From an uncultured bacterium (GTDB taxonomy: Bacteria; Bacillota_I; Bacilli_A; RFN20; CAG-826): a DNA stretch of 61,911 nucleotides. Under the pieces are notes generated by a model, which searched no databases, was not told the DNA's origin, and saw only the letters and a list, made by a program, of their open reading frames with translations. The stretch spans positions 1-61,911 of the forward strand of contig CASGAD010000004.1 in the NCBI GenBank assembly GCA_949299335.1. The letters are read 5' to 3'. A program made the translations under genes and the position numbers. Positions within the stretch are counted from its first letter, which is position 1. The number at the start of each line of letters is the position of its first letter. Shown here piece after piece: positions 36,779-45,929 of this stretch.

Positions 36779-37586
36779 GAAAAATGAAAAGTTCAAATTT
36801 GGTTCTGTAATCTATTATGAGGATGAACTAAATGATGATTTTGAGACAACTAATTTAAAACGTATTGAAATTCCTGAGGATTTTAAATTTGTTCATAAAG
36901 GGTGGTTTTATAACTTTTGGGCTAACTTATTATATTTTGGAGTTGCTGTTCCAGTGCTCGGTTTGATTTCAAAATTTGGGGGAATAAAGGTTAAAGGTCG
37001 TGAAAATTTAAAAGAATTAAATAAGGAAGGTTGCTTCATTTATTCTAATCACACCTCATTTTTTGATGTTTTTGATAACCAAGTTTTAGTGTTCCCTTTT
37101 AAAAAAACTCATATTTTAGGTTATACAGATGCATTATCAAATAAATTACTAAAAGTGGTTACACCAATGTTAGGACATATTCCAATTCCTGATTCACCAA
37201 AAAGTTTTAGAAAATTTCAAGATAGTTTGGAATATTATGTGATAAAGAAAAATCGTAATGTCTTGGTATATCCAGAGGCCCACATTTGGCCTTATTACAC
37301 TAAAATTCGTCCATTCATATCTACATCATTTAAATATCCAGCTAAATTGAATAGACCAGTCTTGCCTATAACAGCTTGTTATAGAAAAAGTAAATTCTCT
37401 TCAAAAGCAAAAATTACTCTATATATTGGTAAACCAATTTATCCTAAAGTAGATTTAAGTGTTAATGAAAATAAAGAGTATTTAAGAGATGAGTGCTATA
37501 ATACTATGGTTGAGACAGCTGAAAAATACTCAACTTATGAATATATAAAATACATTAAAAAGGAATCTAACGATGACAAAAAATAA
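36771..37586 (+). CDS. PlsC-like 1-acylglycerol-phosphate acyltransferase
   Basis: Acyltransferase of 271 residues. It has a short N-terminal membrane-associated stretch (ANLLYFGVAVPVLGLISKFGG), the catalytic NHxxxxD motif as SNHTSFFD, and the glycerol-phosphate-binding YPEAHIWPYYTKIRPF in place of the usual EGTR motif. It could transfer an acyl chain to lysophosphatidate or to another membrane acceptor made by the upstream GT2. The 3' end overlaps the Nudix gene by 14 nt. Confidence 0.82.
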   Translation: MIKKNEKFKFGSVIYYEDELNDDFETTNLKRIEIPEDFKFVHKGWFYNFWANLLYFGVAVPVLGLISKFGGIKVKGRENLKELNKEGCFIYSNHTSFFDVFDNQVLVFPFKKTHILGYTDALSNKLLKVVTPMLGHIPIPDSPKSFRKFQDSLEYYVIKKNRNVLVYPEAHIWPYYTKIRPFISTSFKYPAKLNRPVLPITACYRKSKFSSKAKITLYIGKPIYPKVDLSVNENKEYLRDECYNTMVETAEKYSTYEYIKYIKKESNDDKK

Positions 37587-38349
37587 GAAAGATAAGATAT
37601 ATGAAATAGACAAGATCTTTTATGGAAGACTTGTAATTTACTTTACTTTGACGGCGATTTTACTTTTTTTGATTACCTTTTTTGCAATTGGTTTTGCTTA
37701 TGTTGCTGATATAGATATTTCAGGATTAAGTAAAGATGTATGTGATGCTGAAAGCTCTAATTATAGTGCGTTTTTATGTTATTTAAGTTCGCTTGATGGG
37801 AACACATTTTATTATGTTGTCTATAATTTCTTTGCTATAGGCTTAATTTTCATGCTTCTAGCTTTTTTAGTTTTAAACATTTTTTATATTGCTAATAAAT
37901 TTTATTTTAAAAAACTTCTTAAAGAAAAAAGTTGTGGAGCAGTCATATTTAAAATAGAAAATAAAGTCATTTATTATTTAGTTTTAAAAATGGGCTATGG
38001 TCATACTTCATTATGTAAGGGCCATCAAGAAAATAACGAAAATGATGAAGAGACTGCTATTCGTGAAATAAAAGAAGAAACAAATCTAGATGTTGAATTG
38101 AATTCAGATTTCTCTGAATATATCAAATATAAGCCTACACCTAATTCAATTAAAACTGTGAGATTTTATTTAGCTACTCCTACTAAAACTGATGAAGTAC
38201 CTATAGATCTTCATGATGATGAAGTGAGTAGTATGGAATGGTGTACTTATAATGATGCTTTATTAAGAATTACACATCAATCGGATAGAAGAATCGTAAA
38301 AAAAGCCAATCGATATATTAAGAAACATTATTTTATAGAGGATATTTAA
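37573..38349 (+). CDS. Membrane-anchored Nudix hydrolase
   Basis: A 258-residue fusion. Two N-terminal helices (LVIYFTLTAILLFLITFFAI and VVYNFFAIGLIFMLLAFLVL) bracket an extracytoplasmic loop with a Cys pair. Then comes a cytosolic Nudix domain with the box GHQENNENDEETAIREIKEETNLDV (positions about 151-175), which has the GX5EX7REUXEEXG pattern. Nudix enzymes cleave nucleoside diphosphate-linked substrates; the membrane anchor suggests action on a nucleotide-activated lipid or sugar precursor from the same operon. The function is inferred only. Confidence 0.8.
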   Translation: MTKNKKDKIYEIDKIFYGRLVIYFTLTAILLFLITFFAIGFAYVADIDISGLSKDVCDAESSNYSAFLCYLSSLDGNTFYYVVYNFFAIGLIFMLLAFLVLNIFYIANKFYFKKLLKEKSCGAVIFKIENKVIYYLVLKMGYGHTSLCKGHQENNENDEETAIREIKEETNLDVELNSDFSEYIKYKPTPNSIKTVRFYLATPTKTDEVPIDLHDDEVSSMEWCTYNDALLRITHQSDRRIVKKANRYIKKHYFIEDI

Positions 38350-38354
38350 AAAAA

Positions 38355-38386
38355 TAAAAAAACTGATTTTTCAATCAGTTATTTTA
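38355..38386. terminator. Bidirectional terminator
   Basis: AACTGATT, loop TTTC, AATCAGTT (38361-38380), with A-rich and T-rich flanks on both sides. It ends the envelope operon (+) and tRNA-Thr (-). Confidence 0.85.
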
Positions 38387-38393
38387 TTATCAA

Positions 38394-38469
38394 TGGTGCC
38401 GAATGTCAGACTCGAACCAACGACCTACTCATTACGAATGAGTTGCTCTACCAACTAAGCTAATTCGGC
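38394..38469 (-). tRNA. tRNA-Thr (CGT)
   Basis: 76 nt on the minus strand: acceptor GCCGAAT pairs with ATTCGGC, the anticodon loop is TTCGTAA (CGT), the T-loop TTCGAGT and CCA is encoded. A TATAAT (complement of 38480-38485) lies immediately upstream of the 5' end. Confidence 0.94.
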
Positions 38470-38536
38470 GTCGATTAAAATTATACTTTATTTTATTGAT
38501 ATATTCATTAAAATTTTAAAGTGGTGAGGGGAATTT

Positions 38537-39538
38537 ATGAAAGAGAAAAATAACGAAAAAGATATTGTTAAAGAAGAAGATGGCGATATTAAAATAGAAA
38601 AATACACTACAAAATCTTGGTTAAATTCTGCAATTAGCGGGTTTTTAATTGGACTAGGAGTTATTTTACCTGGAATAAGTGGAAGCACTATTGCAATATT
38701 ATTTAAGATTTATGATAAGATGCTATATGCAATCAGTAAAATTTTTAAAAAGTTTAAGACAAGTTTTTTATATCTACTTCCAATTATTATTGGGGCTGTT
38801 TTAGGCTTTGTAATAGGATTTTTTGTTGTTCAAAACGTCATTGAAAGTTATACATTTATTGTCGTTTGTGTTTTTGGAGGGTTGATGTTAGGAGCTTCTC
38901 CAGAAATATTTTTAGAAATAAAAGATGATATTAAAAAACCTAAATGGTATCAAATTGTATTGCTTGTAGTCGGATTTATTTTTCCAATCGCTCTAGCCGC
39001 TTCATTTGCTAACATTAAAGAAATTGATAATAGTGAAATGTTAACAACTTTCCCATTTTATTCTTATATAATTGCTTTTATATTAGGAGCAGTGGTCTCT
39101 CTTACTCAAATTGTTCCAGGTTTAAGTGCAACAGTTTTATTGATGTCTTTAGGATTTTTTAAACCAATTATGGAAGCATTGCATTTTGATGTTTTAATGA
39201 ATGAACCACGCTGGATTGCTTTTATTTTACTTCTTGCTTTAGGATTTTTAGTGGGATTTTTCTTATTAAGTAAAGTAATGTCCCTCTTATTTAAAAAGTA
39301 TAGATTATCAATGTACTTTTTAATAACCGGCTTAACATTTGGCTCGATTGTATCAGTATTTTATAATAGTGACGTTAAAGGAGTCTATGATGCCTGGAGT
39401 ATTGGAGAAGGCAATATGGCTTTAGACTTAGGGTTAGGAATTCCTTTATTTATTATTTTTACAGCTGTAGCTTTTGTTTTAGTAATGTATCAAAGAAAGA
39501 AGAATACTGAGTTAGAAAATAAAGAATCAAATAATTAA
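38537..39538 (+). CDS. DUF368 polyprenyl-phosphate flippase-type membrane protein
   Basis: A 333-residue multi-helix membrane protein. The motif GFLIGLGVILPGISGSTIAI and the repeat-like VSLTQIVPGLSATVLLM are diagnostic of DUF368. Some DUF368 proteins (PopT) have been shown to recycle undecaprenyl phosphate across the membrane, which would fit the neighbouring envelope genes; whether this one does is inferred. A GGTGAGGGGA sequence precedes ATG 38537. The 3' end overlaps the convergent phosphodiesterase gene by 4 nt. Confidence 0.85.
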   Translation: MKEKNNEKDIVKEEDGDIKIEKYTTKSWLNSAISGFLIGLGVILPGISGSTIAILFKIYDKMLYAISKIFKKFKTSFLYLLPIIIGAVLGFVIGFFVVQNVIESYTFIVVCVFGGLMLGASPEIFLEIKDDIKKPKWYQIVLLVVGFIFPIALAASFANIKEIDNSEMLTTFPFYSYIIAFILGAVVSLTQIVPGLSATVLLMSLGFFKPIMEALHFDVLMNEPRWIAFILLLALGFLVGFFLLSKVMSLLFKKYRLSMYFLITGLTFGSIVSVFYNSDVKGVYDAWSIGEGNMALDLGLGIPLFIIFTAVAFVLVMYQRKKNTELENKESNN

Positions 39539-40638
39539 ATATTAAAAGCTAATAAGTAAATATTTGTTTCTCCTTCAGTTATACCTGCGTGAGCACCTTT
39601 AAATCCAATTGGATTTTCTCCCATATAAAATGAATATTTACCTGTAGCGATTAAAGTATAATCTTTAATAACATTTAAAGAGTTTTCATGAACTTCGCCA
39701 TAACCAAAGGTATGTTCCGCTAAAAGCTCTTTTTTACTTTTTATAATAAAGTCTTTCCCATAATATTTATTGGCTAATTCAAGGAATTTTTCTTTGTTTT
39801 TTACTGAAAAAGTCGCAAATCTACCTTCGATTGAACAAACTGGCTCACTCAAAGTAGCAACAAAATCAGGATGTTCAAAAATAGAAATTTCTTCAATATC
39901 TTTAAAACCATGATCAGCAGTGAGGAAGAACAAAGTATCTGGATTATTTTCTACAAGTTCCTTAACTTTTTTATCTAAATAAATCAAAATTTGTCTAATA
40001 GCTTCATCTTCAGTTCCATAATCATGTAATAAATGATCTGGATTCGAAGAATAAATATAAACAAAATCATGACTTTTAACTAACGTTGAAGCGCTGTCAA
40101 AAAAGAAGTCAAAATCATCTTCACCATTTTCTAATTTTTTCATATAAGAAGAAATTGAAGTGGCATTAAATTTTTGAGTCTGATTTATTAAATCCCAAAT
40201 TTTATCTACTTGTAATTCTTTAAGAGTGACTGGTGGAGTATGGACTTTATCAGGAACCAGTGCGTCCATAGAAGGAAAAACATGGATGTAAGCATTTCTT
40301 GATTTAAAATATTGTGTCCATCCTAAATAAGAAGTTTCAATAGGATATCGGCCAGTTGTTAAAGCGGTAGTGGCTGCAACAGTTGTTGGTGGATATACAC
40401 TTTTAAAAGTTGTAACGATATGGGAATAAAGATAAGGAATATCATCTTTATACTTATCAAATATAATTTGCCCCATTCCATCAAGCAAAATCAAAGCGAC
40501 TTTCTTTTTATTCGTTTTCTTTAAAATTTCATCAGCAGCTTTTAGTGAGTCATGAAATTTTTGAACTTCAAAAAACCCTAAAATTGAATTTCCAAGATTT
40601 GTAAGTGATTGTTTTGAATCTAAAATTAATTTTTCCAT
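39535..40638 (-). CDS. Alkaline phosphatase superfamily phosphodiesterase
   Basis: A 367-residue member of the type I phosphodiesterase/nucleotide pyrophosphatase group. Metal-binding segments: LILLDGMG with the first Asp, YPPTTVAATTAL with the nucleophilic Thr, HLLHDYGTEDEA, and FLTADHGFKD. No signal peptide is present, so it is cytosolic, and the substrate is unknown. Similar single-domain proteins are common in Bacillota. Confidence 0.85.
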   Translation of the reverse strand: MEKLILDSKQSLTNLGNSILGFFEVQKFHDSLKAADEILKKTNKKKVALILLDGMGQIIFDKYKDDIPYLYSHIVTTFKSVYPPTTVAATTALTTGRYPIETSYLGWTQYFKSRNAYIHVFPSMDALVPDKVHTPPVTLKELQVDKIWDLINQTQKFNATSISSYMKKLENGEDDFDFFFDSASTLVKSHDFVYIYSSNPDHLLHDYGTEDEAIRQILIYLDKKVKELVENNPDTLFFLTADHGFKDIEEISIFEHPDFVATLSEPVCSIEGRFATFSVKNKEKFLELANKYYGKDFIIKSKKELLAEHTFGYGEVHENSLNVIKDYTLIATGKYSFYMGENPIGFKGAHAGITEGETNIYLLAFNI

Positions 40639-40660
40639 AGTATTTTATTATAGCAAAAAT

Positions 40661-40693
40661 AAAGAAAAAACCTAGTCCAATATGAACTAGGTT
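40661..40693 (-). terminator. Terminator of rpsD
   Basis: Read on the minus strand: AACCTAGT, nine-base loop, ACTAGGTT, then a T-run (A-run on the plus strand at 40661-40670). Confidence 0.88.
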
Positions 40694-40715
40694 AGGGTTG
40701 CTACAAGAATTGAAA

Positions 40716-41342
40716 CTATAACAATCTGTTATAGAATTCAACGATAAGAGACTCGTCGATATCTTTAGCTAATTCGCTTCTTTCAGGAAGTCTAACTAAT
40801 TTACCACTCTTTTTCTCTTTATCAACTTCAACATAAGGAACAGTTGTGGTTTGTGCTTCTAAAGCAGCTTTAACAACGACTAAATCCTTACTATTTTCTC
40901 TTAAAGCAATTTCATCTCCGACATTACAAATGTAGCTAGGGATATCAATTGTTTTACCATTAACTTGAATATGTTTATGGTTAACTAATTGTCTAGCTGC
41001 TCTACGTGTTGCAGCAAAGCCAAGTCTATAAACTAAGTTATCAAGTCTTGTTTCAAGAATTGTCATAAACTTAGTACCAGTAACTTCCTTTGAATTACTA
41101 GCGATTAAGAATAATCTACGGAATTGTCTTTCGCTAATTCCATAAGTATCTCTTAACTTTTGCTTTTCAGCTAATTGCTTTCCGTATTCAGATAATTTCT
41201 TTTTATCTGCTCCGTGTTGTCCAGGTGCGTATTCTCTTTTATCACCTTTTTTTAAAGTATGACCGGAAAATTCTTCACCGGTTCCTAATAAAGAGTAGTT
41301 AAGTCTTCTAGCTCTTTTCCATTTTGGTCCTGTATATCTCAT
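40716..41342 (-). CDS. rpsD: 30S ribosomal protein S4
   Basis: Primary 16S rRNA-binding and small-subunit assembly protein, 208 residues. It starts [20 protein letters not shown], followed by the conserved [17 protein letters not shown] and the S4 RNA-binding domain [19 protein letters not shown] conserved AGGAG SD precedes the ATG. In Bacillota S4 represses its own mRNA by binding a structured leader, which fits the leader seen upstream. Confidence 0.97.
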   Translation of the reverse strand: MRYTGPKWKRARRLNYSLLGTGEEFSGHTLKKGDKREYAPGQHGADKKKLSEYGKQLAEKQKLRDTYGISERQFRRLFLIASNSKEVTGTKFMTILETRLDNLVYRLGFAATRRAARQLVNHKHIQVNGKTIDIPSYICNVGDEIALRENSKDLVVVKAALEAQTTTVPYVEVDKEKKSGKLVRLPERSELAKDIDESLIVEFYNRLL

Positions 41343-41505
41343 ATAGAACTCCTTTCTTTACATTTACATATAAAGCAAGGGATAAATTCCTTCTTCTACG
41401 GTGAGTTAACTGCCAGGTTCGCCTTTGTAGCATAAGGTTACTGCTTTAAGAACTTTTGTTCCTTAACACACTAGGCAAGAAGTATTTAACTGCTGCGTTA
41501 CATGC
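41343..41505 (-). ncRNA. Structured rpsD leader, putative S4 autoregulatory RNA
   Basis: The roughly 160-nt leader between the promoter and the rpsD ATG is markedly more GC-rich than its surroundings. It contains potential stems such as TTAAGGAAC with GTTCTTAA (41438-41465) and CTTCTTGCC elements facing GGCAG and AGAAGAAGG. It is in the place where Bacillota S4 leaders lie. I could not reconstruct the family fold by eye, so identity is inferred from position and composition. Confidence 0.6.
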
Positions 41506-41511
41506 CTTAAT

Positions 41512-41540
41512 AAAATACAATTTTATTGTTTCTAAGTCAA
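41512..41540 (-). promoter_or_regulatory. Promoter of rpsD
   Basis: On the minus strand TTGACT (complement of 41535-41540) and TATTTT (complement of 41512-41517) are 17 nt apart. Confidence 0.7.
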
Positions 41541-41851
41541 CCAATATTTTTACTAGTAATGTCTTTAGGAGACTTGCACATTCATCTTATTTAATATATA
41601 AACTAAAATAAATAAGTCGAATTAATTAAAAAATATGCAAAAGTTGGCTTAAAATTACTTATTTAAAAATTATTTCTTTATTTTTTATTAGAGAGATTAT
41701 ATCAAAAGAAAATAATTGTTCTTTTTATATTTATTTAAAAACTAACTTTATAAACGAATATCGAAGGGCGATAAATTAAAGACAATATATCTTCTTTATA
41801 ATTCAAAAAAATAGGCTAATAGTATAAAATACTATTAAGAGGTTTTTTCGT
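41541..41851. other. Intergenic region between rpsD and ezrA
   Basis: About 310 nt of AT-rich DNA with no supportable gene. On the plus strand it has TATAAT at 41797-41802 without a good -35. A hairpin, AATAGTAT, AAA, ATACTATT (41818-41836), overlaps the ezrA ribosome binding site AAGAGG and is followed by six T residues, so it could act as a weak attenuator. Confidence 0.5.
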
Positions 41852-43597
41852 ATGGCAATTTTAAATGAAATAATTGTACTAGATGCAATTGATACAAACT
41901 TAGTTATTATTCTTTCTGTAGTTGGAGGAGCATTAATTTTATGTATAATTTTATTTTTAATCTTAAATAAATTTATATTAATTAGAAAAAGATGCACTAA
42001 AACCTTAAAAGATTTAGTTAAAAAGTATGAATACTTACATGCTTTACTAACTGGTCAAGATCTCCAATATATTCAAAGATTAGAAATCATTTCAAGAACT
42101 AATCTTCTTTATGTCGATATTCATTCATCATATTTTAAAAGAAGTAAAGAAATTAGAGATACCATCGATGTTACTGTGAATAATATTTTAACTGACTTAG
42201 GAGAATATCTAGAGGAAAAGAAATATAAGGAATTCAAACAATATTATAAAGAGCATTTAGGTATCATTAGACAATATGAAAACTCAGTAAATCAATTAAA
42301 TAATGATTTAGTCCAAGTTATTAAGCCAGAAGAAGAATGTAGAGAAGCTGCAGTTGCCTTAAAAGAAAAACTTCGTGAACTTAAATCAAAATATAATCTT
42401 AATGAAGATAAGTTACAATTTGTGGCTTTATCATTCGAAAGAGTTTTTGACAATATTGATAGAACTTTTAATGAATTTGAGGCTAAAGTTGAAACGGCAG
42501 ATTATGATGAAGCGAATCGCATTATTCCTAGAATCGATAAAGTTATTGATGTATTAAGTAAATTAATTGATGAAATTCCACCTTTAGTTGAAGAATATAA
42601 TGTAAAAATACCAGCTAGAGTTACTGAATTGGTAAGTAAATATCATGAATTATTGCGTGAAGGTAAACCATTAAAGCATCTTCAAGTTGATGAAAAAGTC
42701 GAAGCTATTAATTCAGCTTTAGAAAACGCTAAAGATATGATTAAAAAGTTAAGCATTTCAACTTTAGCAAATGAAGCCCAAACTATTAATAAAGAAATTG
42801 ATGATATTTTTGCATCTTTCGAAAAAGAAGTTGAAGCAAGTTTAGAGTTTAAAAAGAAAAAAGACAAGGTCTTAACTCAGTTTAACGAATATGAAAAAGA
42901 GTATATTAAAATTAAAAACAATATCAATAAATTTAGAAAAGTCTACATTATTGACCCTGAACATGAAAACTTATTAACTGAAATGAATACTAAGTTAGAT
43001 ATCGTAAGTAAAGATAAAAGAAGACTAGATGTCTATATTCACGCAGTTGATTCTTCTCCTTACTCAGTATTAATTGAGAAAGTTAATGTTCTTGAAAAAG
43101 GTACCCAAGATTTTGGCGAAAAAGTTGATACATTTAGAAATTATTTAGCGAGTTTAAAAAATGATAGCGAGGGTGCTTTTAACAATTTAAAGGTAAGATA
43201 TGAGCAATTAAAGAACGCCGAATATACAATTAGAGAATGGAAAATTTCTGATTTTAATGAAAAATATCGTCCATATTTCGATGTGTGTTATCAATTTATC
43301 GATGAGTGCTATCATCTATTAAATTCTGTCCCAATTGATGTAAACGCAGTTAATGTTTGTACAAATAAACTTAATGAAGCTACTAATAATTTAATTAAAG
43401 AAATTCAAGAAATTGACAATTATAAATCAAGAACAGTTGATCAAATTTTATTAGCTAATCGTGATAGAATGAAGTTTGCTGAAATTAACAATTTAGTTTT
43501 ACAAAGCGAAACTTTATATCTTAATGGCGACTTTAAGAGTGCCTTTGAAAGTAGCGATGGTATTATTAAAAAATTGAATTTACGTGATGGTAAATAA
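41852..43597 (+). CDS. ezrA: Septation ring formation regulator EzrA-like protein
   Basis: A 581-residue protein with one N-terminal membrane helix (about residues 18-41, VIILSVVGGALILCIILFLI) followed by coiled coil to the end, the spectrin-like EzrA architecture. EzrA binds FtsZ and peptidoglycan synthase partners at the division ring. Context is strong: ezrA-nifS-thiI is the Bacillus order and rpsD is nearby. Sequence conservation in EzrA is low, so the assignment leans on architecture and synteny. Start ATG 41852 has AAGAGG at about 41836-41841. Overlaps the next frame's first codons, but the nifS start is downstream. Confidence 0.85.
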   Translation: MAILNEIIVLDAIDTNLVIILSVVGGALILCIILFLILNKFILIRKRCTKTLKDLVKKYEYLHALLTGQDLQYIQRLEIISRTNLLYVDIHSSYFKRSKEIRDTIDVTVNNILTDLGEYLEEKKYKEFKQYYKEHLGIIRQYENSVNQLNNDLVQVIKPEEECREAAVALKEKLRELKSKYNLNEDKLQFVALSFERVFDNIDRTFNEFEAKVETADYDEANRIIPRIDKVIDVLSKLIDEIPPLVEEYNVKIPARVTELVSKYHELLREGKPLKHLQVDEKVEAINSALENAKDMIKKLSISTLANEAQTINKEIDDIFASFEKEVEASLEFKKKKDKVLTQFNEYEKEYIKIKNNINKFRKVYIIDPEHENLLTEMNTKLDIVSKDKRRLDVYIHAVDSSPYSVLIEKVNVLEKGTQDFGEKVDTFRNYLASLKNDSEGAFNNLKVRYEQLKNAEYTIREWKISDFNEKYRPYFDVCYQFIDECYHLLNSVPIDVNAVNVCTNKLNEATNNLIKEIQEIDNYKSRTVDQILLANRDRMKFAEINNLVLQSETLYLNGDFKSAFESSDGIIKKLNLRDGK

Positions 43598-43598
43598 G

Positions 43599-44729
43599 AT
43601 GATATATTTTGATAATGCAGCAAGTACTAAGCCTTCAAAAGAAGTCTTAGATGCTTATTTATCTGCGGCTTTAAATGATTTTGAAAACCCAAATTCTTTG
43701 CATAAATATGGGGTTAAAAATTTAACTGATATTAATAGAATTAGACAAAATATCTTAAAATTGTTTGGTTTTTCTAGCGATTATGAGGTTATTTTTACTA
43801 GTGGTGCTACTGAAAGTAACAACTTAGCTATTTTAGGATACGCTAGAAAAAATTCTTCTAGAGGGAAAAAGATAATAACTTCAAGTGTGGAGCACGAGTC
43901 AGTTTTAAATGTTTTTAAAGAGCTTGAAAAAGAAGGATTTAATGTTACTTATTTGTCACCAAATAATGAAGGCAAATTTGATTTAGAAAAATTTAAAAAA
44001 GAATTTACAAAAGATACAATATTAGTTTCTATTATGACTGTTAATAACGAAGCAGGATTTAAAACTAATATTGAGGAAATTGCTAAAATTGTTCATGAGA
44101 ATCCAAAATGTGTTTTACATAGCGATTGTGCCCAAACTTTAGGAAAATATAAAGTTAATTTTAATACATTTGATTTAGTGACGATTAGTGGACATAAAAT
44201 CAACGGATTAAAAGGAATTGGTGCGTTAATTAAAAAGAAAAAAGTTAATCTTGAACCTATTGTTTATGGAGGTGGACAAGAAAATGGTCTACGTTCTGGG
44301 ACGCTTGATTATCCTTCGATTGTTGCCTTTAATGTTGCAATTGAAAATGCAATGAAAAATTTTGCAATTAATTACTCTAATATAACTAAATTACATGATT
44401 ACTTAATTGATGAACTTAGTAAAATTGAAGAAGTGACCCTACATTTATTTAAAGACTATACACCTTATATAATTAATTTTTCTTTAAGAACAAAAAAAGG
44501 AAGTGTAATAGTAGAAGCCCTTTCTAATAAAGAGGTTTTTGTAAGTAGTGTTAGTGCATGCAATTCTAAAAATGAACCATTATCCTATGTTTTATTGAAC
44601 TTAGGCAAATCTATTGAGGAAGCAAAAAATTCAATTAGATTGTCGCTAGGAAAAGATAGTACTATTGAAGAATGCCAAGATTTTATTAGAATATTTAAAG
44701 AAATTTTATTAGAAGTGAGAGGAAGATAA
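43599..44729 (+). CDS. Cysteine desulfurase (NifS/IscS type) partnering ThiI
   Basis: PLP enzyme of 376 residues that takes sulfur from cysteine. MIYFDNAAST opens the protein, the PLP-binding Lys200 lies in ISGHKINGLKG, and the catalytic Cys is in SSVSACNS. The longer frame beginning 43584 overlaps ezrA and is unlikely; ATG 43599 starts with the standard IYFDNAAST. It follows ezrA by 1 nt and precedes thiI by 1 nt, so it probably supplies sulfur for tRNA 4-thiouridine. Confidence 0.93.
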   Translation: MIYFDNAASTKPSKEVLDAYLSAALNDFENPNSLHKYGVKNLTDINRIRQNILKLFGFSSDYEVIFTSGATESNNLAILGYARKNSSRGKKIITSSVEHESVLNVFKELEKEGFNVTYLSPNNEGKFDLEKFKKEFTKDTILVSIMTVNNEAGFKTNIEEIAKIVHENPKCVLHSDCAQTLGKYKVNFNTFDLVTISGHKINGLKGIGALIKKKKVNLEPIVYGGGQENGLRSGTLDYPSIVAFNVAIENAMKNFAINYSNITKLHDYLIDELSKIEEVTLHLFKDYTPYIINFSLRTKKGSVIVEALSNKEVFVSSVSACNSKNEPLSYVLLNLGKSIEEAKNSIRLSLGKDSTIEECQDFIRIFKEILLEVRGR

Positions 44730-44730
44730 A

Positions 44731-45888
44731 ATGGATTACAATGTCGTTATTGTTAGATTTGGTGAAATGTCTACTAAAGGTAAGAACAAAAGAGATTTTG
44801 TTTTCAGATTAGCTCATTCAATTCGCTTAAATTTGAGGGATTATGAAGATGACTATGAAATGGTTATTAGACATGACCATATTTATTTAAATATCAAAAA
44901 TAAGATTGATAACTTAGTTGATATTTTAAAAGAAATTAGTGGGATGTACTCTTTCTCATTAGCATTAAAAATAGATGCGGATTTAGAAAATATTAAGGAA
45001 GAGGCGTTAAATATATTTAAAGAAAGTGAAGGCAAAACATTTAAAATCCATGCTCGTAGAATCGACAAATCCTATCCTTTTTTAAGTGATGAAATTAATA
45101 GAACTATTGCTGGTGTAATTTTAAAAAATACTGATAAAACTGTAGATGTTCATAATCCTGATATTACATTAGATATAGAAATTAGAGACGATGGAGCTTA
45201 TTTGTTCACTACTACAATTAAAGGAATGGGAGGTTATCCTAGTGGATCAACCGGCAAATGTTTGATGATGCTAAGTGGTGGAATTGATTCACCAGTTGCT
45301 AGTTATTTGTTAATTAGACGTGGTATTGAGATAACTTGCATTCATTTTGCTGCACCTCCTTACACTAATAGTGGAGTAATTGATAAGCTAGAAGACTTAT
45401 TACACACACTCAATAAGTATCAACCAAAGATTAGATTGTTTATTGTTCCTTTTACTAAAATACAAGAAAAAATCTATGAGATTTCTACTGAAGGTTACCC
45501 AATAACTATTATGAGAAGAATGATGTATCGAATTGCTAGTCGTCTAGCAACAAGATTAAGAATTCCTTGCTTAGCAACTGGAGAAAGTGTAGGTCAAGTT
45601 GCTAGTCAAACTCTAGATTCATTAAATGTAATTAATGAAGTAACTAATATGGCAGTTTTAAGACCTCTTTGTACTTATGATAAAGTTGATATTATTAAAA
45701 TAAGTGAAAAGATAGGAACTTATGAAATTTCAATAAGACCATTTGAAGATTGCTGCACAATTTTTGCTCCGGTTAAGCCTAAAACTTCACCTCATTTAGA
45801 TGAATGCAAACATATTGAGTCTAAATTTGATTTTGAACCATTAATAGAAGAAGCACTAAATAATTTAGATGTTCGCTATATAAAATAA
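44731..45888 (+). CDS. thiI: tRNA 4-thiouridine synthase
   Basis: A 385-residue protein that adenylates U8 of tRNA for sulfur transfer. It has the N-terminal ferredoxin-like and THUMP domains (RFGEMSTKGKNKRDFV and PDITLDIEIRDDGAYL), then the PP-loop ATPase SGGIDSPVASYL at about residue 182. The C-terminal rhodanese domain of Escherichia ThiI is absent, as usual for Bacillota. It directly follows the cysteine desulfurase. Confidence 0.95.
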   Translation: MDYNVVIVRFGEMSTKGKNKRDFVFRLAHSIRLNLRDYEDDYEMVIRHDHIYLNIKNKIDNLVDILKEISGMYSFSLALKIDADLENIKEEALNIFKESEGKTFKIHARRIDKSYPFLSDEINRTIAGVILKNTDKTVDVHNPDITLDIEIRDDGAYLFTTTIKGMGGYPSGSTGKCLMMLSGGIDSPVASYLLIRRGIEITCIHFAAPPYTNSGVIDKLEDLLHTLNKYQPKIRLFIVPFTKIQEKIYEISTEGYPITIMRRMMYRIASRLATRLRIPCLATGESVGQVASQTLDSLNVINEVTNMAVLRPLCTYDKVDIIKISEKIGTYEISIRPFEDCCTIFAPVKPKTSPHLDECKHIESKFDFEPLIEEALNNLDVRYIK

Positions 45889-45929
45889 TTCGGATTTTAA
45901 TTAATTAGTTAATTTTTGCACGGATTTTT

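Noticed and set aside
41343-41505. SRP RNA, 6S RNA or tmRNA on the minus strand before rpsD
   Set aside because: No SRP GNAR-type tip, tmRNA tag or tRNA-like ends are visible; the position directly between a promoter and rpsD favours an S4 leader.
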